A DNA stretch of 64,000 nt from Linum tenue. Lineage: Eukaryota; Streptophyta; Magnoliopsida; Malpighiales; Linaceae. Of the stretch, positions 59,174-64,000 are shown piece by piece. The stretch is taken from the NCBI GenBank assembly GCA_946122785.1, contig CAMGYJ010000002.1, positions 18,946,492 through 19,010,491 on the forward strand, written 5' to 3'. Each line of letters begins with the position of its first letter. The first letter of the stretch is position 1. A program made the position numbers and the translations under genes. The notes below the pieces were generated by a model that was not told the origin of the DNA, searched no databases, and was given only the letters and a program-made list of their open reading frames with translations.

Positions 59174-59278
59174 ATGAGATTTGTGCAATATTTAATTGGT
59201 AAGGTTAAAAGAGAGAAAAAAGATAAGAAAATAACTAAAGGATCCAATTGTTGTTATGAGATTTGTGCAAAATTTAAT
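59174..59278. repeat. Duplicated 100-bp flank, first unit
   Basis: GAGATTTGTGCAA(T/A)ATTTAATTGGTAAGG and GATAAGAAAATAACTAAA occur here and again split around the Pack-MULE (59258-59278 and 60577-60640). A short tandem repeat therefore existed before the MULE inserted. Confidence 0.65.
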
Positions 59279-59691
59279 GGGCTAATACCACTGGGAACCC
59301 GAACTATTAATTTTGTGTCATTTGTGTCCAAAAGTATTCATACGACATTTGTGTCCCAACCTATTATAGTTTTGTGTCATTTATGTCCTGATGATTTTGT
59401 TGACCGTTATATATAACGGTTGACCAAATGGAAGTCAACATTAACATTGACTTTTGTTGACGTGGCAGCCACGTAGATGCCACGTCAGTGACACCTCATA
59501 TTTTTAAATAAAAAAAATAAAAAAAAATATATTGTTATAAAAATGATTAAACCTAAATTTTATTTATCTTTTTATGTCAACAACCAAGAACCCCTCATAT
59601 CCAGATCCACCGCCTCCCCCAAATTCCGCCATTGACGACAAGAACCAAGAACCCAATCGACAAGAAGCAAGAAGAGAGAAGAGGAAAAAAG

Positions 59692-60060
59692 ATGAAGACT
59701 CTAGCGATGAGCGAGACGCTGAAGAACAAGTACCAGGTGTGCGAGGAGATCGGACGGGGGCGATTCGGCGTGATCTCCCGGTGCTTCTCTCCGACGAAGA
59801 ACTCCTTCTTCGCCTGCAAGACCATCGACAAATCCCTGCTCGCCGACCAAGCCGACCGCGACTGCCTCGAGAAGGAGCCCAAAGTCATGCTCTTCCTCCC
59901 GCCGCACCCAAACATCCTTCAGATCCACGACGCCTTCGACTTCGACGACTCCCTCACCTTGATTTCTCGACCTCTGCGATCCCTACACCCTTTACGATAA
60001 GGTAATCAAGAGCAATGGCGGCCTCCCGGAGCGAAGTCAGACCCGGCTGACTCAGACGAT
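59692..60060 (+). pseudogene. Captured fragment of PEP carboxylase kinase (PPCK-like)
   Basis: After a short leader the frame reads MSETLKNKYQVCEEIGRGRF, then CKTIDKSLLADQADRDCLEK and PKVMLFLPPHPNILQIHDAF, matching the N-lobe of phosphoenolpyruvate carboxylase kinase, a small Ca-independent kinase. The gene kinase domain then breaks: DFLDLCDPYTLYDKVIKSNG follows only in another frame, and sequence after TRLTQ is unrelated. The HRD and DFG motifs are absent, so no active kinase can be made. The parent gene is not in the window. Confidence 0.85.
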
Positions 60061-60069
60061 TCTCCGCCG

Positions 60070-60284
60070 CGGCGGCGGAAGCGAGGTGACACGTGTAGAG
60101 CACCATCGTTAAAGTGACTAACCACGCCATTGGTAGAGAGGAGAAGTAGTGAAGTTCAATTCGATTTCGAGGGAGGAGATTTTAAGCCTTTAGAGGAAAG
60201 AAACGGGTCGCTTTCATTCGTTTCGGTGGCGGAAGGATAGATAGCCAGGTAACCGCTGCCGCCGTCGTTGGATTTCACGGCCAT
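60070..60284 (-). pseudogene. Second captured fragment, opposite strand, source unknown
   Basis: On the minus strand ATG 60284 opens a 42-residue frame MAVKSNDGGSGYLAIYPSAT ending in a stop at 60156. Another ATG at 60130 starts a hydrophobic MAWLVTLTMVLYTC segment like a signal peptide. They are GC-rich like the PPCK part but in opposite orientation, so at least one further exon was captured. Family not identified; whether the two minus-strand pieces came from one gene is unknown. Confidence 0.55.
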
Positions 60285-60576
60285 GGCTGTTGGGAGAAGA
60301 GATCAGAGTGAGTGGAGGACAGGGATTTTTTTTAATTTTGTTTTTGTTTTAGATTATTCATTTATATGGAAAATAATTATAAATTGATATTATAAATTCC
60401 ACGTCAGATGCCACATCAGCGCTGACTAAAGTTTCTGTTACAAATTAACGGTCAACGCCAGTCAACTATAACGGAAAAATAGTTTTGGGACACAAATGTC
60501 GTATCGAATACTTTAGGACATAAATGATACAAAGTTAATAGTTCGGGTTTCCTAGTGGTATAAGCCCAAATTTAAT

Positions 60577-61828
60577 TGGTAAGGTTAAAAGATAGAAAAA
60601 AAGATAAGAAAATAACTAAAAACCGTTTGGTATAAAATGAACCGAGAATTCATTTCATTTTAAAATGAATTACCGAGTAGAATTGAGAATTCATTTTCAA
60701 ATAAATTCCTTTGTTTGGTATGTCATATTCAAATCTTTAGAAATAAAGTGAATTGAAATTCCAAATCATGTTTGGCATACGTTTAGAATTGAATCAAACT
60801 AAGAGTTTCCAACAACACCCTTATTAATTTCCGGCAGAAACAATATTCATTGAAATCCATCTTCTAAAAAACGTCTTTGGTCCCATAAGTAGAATATCAA
60901 AAGTGATCTTATGTGTTTTTATTCTATTGATTAGTTATTTTCTAATACTTTGTCGATGAACCCTACACTCTAATTGTGGCTTCTCAACGATCTGATACAA
61001 TTGAAGTAGAAATATCAAATAACCAACATATGCTACTAGAATTGCAATCAAATTCTTGTCGATGTTCCTCATACTGCATGAGTTGGCCTCAAATAATATA
61101 TGTAGAAGTAATTTAGTTAATAAATGAGGTTAATTATGTCATTTTATTATAATTAGCAAATACTTGTGGAATTCATTTGGAAATTCCATCTCAATTTCTC
61201 GGAATTGCTATAACTAACTGCAATTCCGTAGAATTCAAAATTTAGAATTAAAAATAAATTTTTTTAAATAACAAACACAAAAAAATTTCATTTCAAAATG
61301 AATTACTCAAAACTTATGAAATTCAGTTATAACAAATGGTATGTAAAGATGGTTTGGATGAAGTAATTTTGGAATTCCCTCTCTCTGCTTTCGTGGGAAA
61401 CCCTAAATAATTAAACAAGAAGTTGGGGATGGAAGCATTGATAAAACACCTTCTGTTGTGGGATTATATTTGGACCTTAGTGTTCGCCGGTCGATGCTCT
61501 GGGCTAATGATTGATGACTACTATATTTAAGAGAGTAGAATGAACAGAATCTCCGCTGCTGTTGTTGTTGTATTTGTGTGTTGACGTTGGGGTTGGGTTC
61601 CACTCCAGAAGAGAACAAAAGAGGTGGAATTCCATTGAGGTAGCTAGGGATTGTCTTCGGCGGTGTCCTTTTGCATCTCCGAGAGAGGTGTCGGCCGCTT
61701 CGTGTCGTTTTTAAATTTGGGAAAAGTTGACCCTGTGGTCGAGAAATCCTTATGATTTCTCTTTCGCGGGGGAATTTGAATTCGAAATGTTTTCAGGTGA
61801 TGTCGGTTCTAGCCTCTAGGTAGGAATA
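60577..61828. other. AT-rich spacer
   Basis: Begins with the second half of the duplicated flank. 60640-61340 has repeated GAATTCATTT/AAATGAATT words resembling a decayed MITE. No gene recognised to 61828. Confidence 0.45.
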
Positions 61829-62852
61829 TAGGGCTGTCAATTTTTTTTTTAAGATAGTCAAAACCAGGAACAAAATCAAAGTACAGAATAAATCCACGGG
61901 CGGAAGTCGACTAATCACCGAACTTCTGATGAGAGAGCGTTTTGAGCCACAAAATGGGTTGCTCTATTAACTCGACGAGTAACAAGGGAGCAAGAACAGA
62001 ACTCGAGCCTCCTTGTTAACTGACGAATATCAGCGAGGATCGCCCCCGCCGTAGCATGAAGAGAGTCTCCCGCCAAGAGAAGTCGAACCACCATATGCGA
62101 ATGTCCATGGAATTTGAGAGACAAAAAACCATGCATCAGACACCAATCCAGAGCGTCACGAAAGGCTAACAAATCAGTAAGGAGAGAATCAGTAATGTCT
62201 TCGTAGTACTTACCCATAGCATACATAACTTGATAAGTCGAATCCATGTCCACGAACCCTGTGCCCGCACCTCTACCTCGCCGAGAGAATCCATGAAAAC
62301 CCACCGTTAGTGCCGTAGAGATAGATCCCGCACCGCCCGAAACTTGAGAGAACAAAATGCTTAAGAGAGGGATTGCAGCAGCCCGGGGCAAGCCTCGATT
62401 TGGTTTGGTGTGGTTAACCAAACCATTAAGTATGAAAAACCCAAATCAAAAACCAAAACCTAAAAATCAAAACCATTAAGGTTCTTATTGGTTTTTTGCG
62501 CCAAAAACCAATAAGGGCCTTAATGGTTTTGGTTTGGATAACAAAAAAACCAACATGTACTCATACACTCATATTTATTCCTATTTCCCTCCTTTTTATT
62601 GAATAAACGTCATAATAATGGTAAATTACCATTACAAATTATTGGTTGGCATCCGTGTCAAAAGAAAAAAAAATTATTAGTTGATAAATAAATTTATTCT
62701 TATTGGTTTTTAATGGTTTCTATTGGTTTTTCGGTTTTAACCAAAATCATTAAGTTGCTTATTGGTTTAAAACCAAAAAACTGAAACCATTAGCTTTCCA
62801 ATTGGTTTGTTTCGGTTAAAACCAAAAAACCAAAACCAAATGGACAACCCTA
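61829..62852. mobile_element. hAT-type MITE containing a nested LINE fragment
   Basis: Ends TAGGGCTGTCAA and, inverted, TAGGGTTGTCCA. The flanks GGTAGGAA(TA) at 61819-61828 and GGTAGGAA at 62853-62860 agree apart from two extra bases. The right half has AACCATTAAG and ACCAAAAACC words, and the left half was replaced by LINE sequence. Confidence 0.7.
61840..62421 (-). mobile_element. LINE-C RNase H fragment
   Basis: A continuous 168-codon frame with LLAFRDALDWCLMHGFLSLK and RVNRATHFVAQNAL is the C-terminal RNase H of a plant LINE. The poly(A) tail appears as a T-run at 61841-61850. It is 5' truncated near 62421. No target-site duplication was found. Confidence 0.85.
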
Positions 62853-62909
62853 GGTAGGAATCACAACGACATATTCGGGTGAGGTATTTCGATACTTATA
62901 CATATACAT

Positions 62910-63617
62910 GGGTTAATTGCATGGTTGATCACTAAAATTACAATAAACGTTCATATTTGGTCACTCGAAATATTTTATTTCATTTGTGATCCATAACATT
63001 AGTTAACGTTTCAACTTTAGTTACTCTCTGTTACCTTCCGTTAGTATCCATTAACGACGTCAATTTTTTACAAAAAATCCAATCCGTCACGTCATAAAAC
63101 CTCATTCAACCAACCCAATTTAAACCAATACAAATTCATATCAACCCGCCCGCTAGTCCCCGCCCAACCTGTTGCCACAAACACTTACCCCTATCCCATT
63201 TCCCCTCTTTCTCCCTCCTCTACGTCCCGCCGCCGCTCCTCGATCCACAACCTAGCCCAGTTGAACTTACCATCCTTCGAACAGTTCATTTTCCCACACC
63301 ATCACGATGACGACGATGACCTCCAACTCCCAATCGAAACCCTAGCTCTCGTCTCCAGCTTTGCCATCTTCTTCCTCGTCTTCACAATCCTTGCAATCAG
63401 CTCCGTCAGTTACAATGTCCTCCATGGATTCTACGACCGACTAGTCACGCTCGTCTCCGTCATAAAATCCTAGTTCAATTCCTTCTTCTGTCGCTTTCTC
63501 ACCCACATTGTCGTCAAGCTCTCGCTATCCCTGGTGGCGCTTCTCTTCCCCAGCTCTCATCGACAGTGTCACTGGCCGCCGCATCTCGTCTCCCAAAATA
63601 ATTTCACCACAACAGAT
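62910..63617. mobile_element. Left part of a second MULE with captured GC-rich sequence
   Basis: GGGTTAATTGCATGGTTGAT begins a TIR-like stretch with GGTCACTCGAA, TTAGTTAACG and CCGTTAGTATCC, the style of the other Mutator-like ends in this window. It then switches to a CT-rich, coding-like interior (63180-63620). The right end is not seen: another element starts at 63618, so it is either interrupted or outside. Confidence 0.5.
63261..63473 (+). pseudogene. Gene fragment inside the second MULE, family unknown
   Basis: The frame reads HHHDDDDDLQLPIETLALVS followed by a hydrophobic SFAIFFLVFTILAISSVSYN segment and a stop. It has no ATG of its own. It looks like an acidic linker plus one membrane span, likely an incomplete exon. 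Confidence 0.4.
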
Positions 63618-64000
63618 CAGCGGCGGATCCAGGACATAGTAGAGCACTAGGCCGCATTTCATTAAAAATTTAGATAAAAAATCATAGTTTTTTTACAATA
63701 TATATTATACATCGATTTTTTTAATATAGCGAATTCATCAATAATGGAACCTACATCCATACCAATAGTATACTCTCTTTCAAATAAAATAGTTAACCAA
63801 TCGGCGAGAAATTCATCGCTCATTTTGTTGCGCAAATCATTTTTACTTGTTTCATTGTTGAAAAGGTTATCTCCGTAGTAGATGTTGAAAGTTGAAACGA
63901 GCAATGTCAATACTAGAAAAATTAAACAACTAATCAATGTGTATTGTGTGTCTGTCCCTATTTCCACCAACTGCTCTAGTAATTTTTCAAGGTAACAAAC
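63618..64000 (-). mobile_element. Edge of a hAT-type element with transposase C-terminus
   Basis: CAGCGGCGGATCCAGGACAT at 63618 is the kind of end seen on DUF4371-type plant hAT elements. On the minus strand, NDLRNKMSDEFLADWLTILF and later IIDEFAILK (63970-63662) match the C-terminal dimerisation region of that transposase. The frame opens at the window edge and has lost the catalytic part. Confidence 0.65.

Larger units (their letters stand above)
59279..60567. mobile_element. Pack-MULE carrying gene fragments, 1289 bp
   Basis: Long inverted repeats (about 110 bp or more) start GGGCTAATACCACTGGGAA at the left and, inverted, GGGCTTATACCACTAGGAA at the right. They are flanked by a perfect 9-bp duplication AAATTTAAT (59270-59278 and 60568-60576). 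The GC-rich interior (about 59600-60300) contrasts with AT-rich ends and holds coding fragments of more than one host gene. No transposase is present, so it depends on an autonomous Mutator element. Confidence 0.88.

Noticed and set aside
1..64000. CRISPR arrays, bacterial operons, tRNA genes
   Set aside because: Not expected and not seen. The tRNA-like matches are primer-binding sites only.

Overview
The window is nuclear DNA from a flowering plant, almost certainly a eudicot. Genes are split by short GT-AG introns, spacers are AT-rich, and there are plant-specific families: an L-type lectin receptor kinase, a phytocyanin, a LEC1-type NF-YB, a fasciclin-like arabinogalactan protein and a GDSL esterase. 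Plant transposons of nearly every class are present. From memory, several genes match a small part of Arabidopsis chromosome 5 (LecRK-S.7, NMNAT and FLA1 near At5g557-558; NUDT2 and LEC1-LIKE near At5g4765-4767). This supports conserved gene order, but no species is assigned.

Layout. 1-1558: 5' end of a Copia element (minus) abutting a phytocyanin-like gene (1590-2281) that has no visible start. 2835-4856: intact lectin receptor kinase (minus). 5770-9018: decayed coding-like region (minus), possibly an INCENP/WYRD relic. 9315-16940: tandem duplication with two intact NMNAT genes (plus), each convergent with a LEC1-type NF-YB gene. The first NF-YB copy is a truncated pseudogene followed by LINE debris; the second appears functional if a 1.2-kb intron and distant first exon are recognised. 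17717-20520: long solo LTR with a Cassandra TRIM (5S-rRNA-bearing LTRs) at its end. 21503-22206: hAT MITE. 22652-24655: GDSL esterase/lipase. 26034-39652: one LINE split by three later insertions: a nearly intact Copia element with an extra 3' ORF, a possibly organellar DNA block, and a 2.34-kb solo LTR. 40985-44235: second LINE, a Mutator-type foldback element and a hAT MITE. 44416-45889: TXNDC9/phosducin-like gene. 48202-51044: Nudix hydrolase. 51458-51916: secreted proline-rich protein. 55385-56889: FLA1/2-like protein (minus). 58320-64000: tandem hAT-like repeat, a Pack-MULE carrying a PEP-carboxylase-kinase fragment, a LINE nested in a hAT element, a second probable gene-carrying MULE, and the edge of a hAT element with transposase remains.

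The host genes are housekeeping (NAD synthesis, Nudix hydrolysis, tubulin/chaperone-related TXNDC9), cell-surface (LecRK, FLA, phytocyanin, proline-rich protein, GDSL) or developmental (LEC1-type). They do not form one pathway. The most unusual features are transposon-related: an array of hairpins in long solo LTRs whose stems differ while pairing is kept, a Pack-MULE with fragments in opposite orientations, and precise nesting readable from target-site duplications. All gene models are hand-spliced and all family names come from recalled motifs, not searches.
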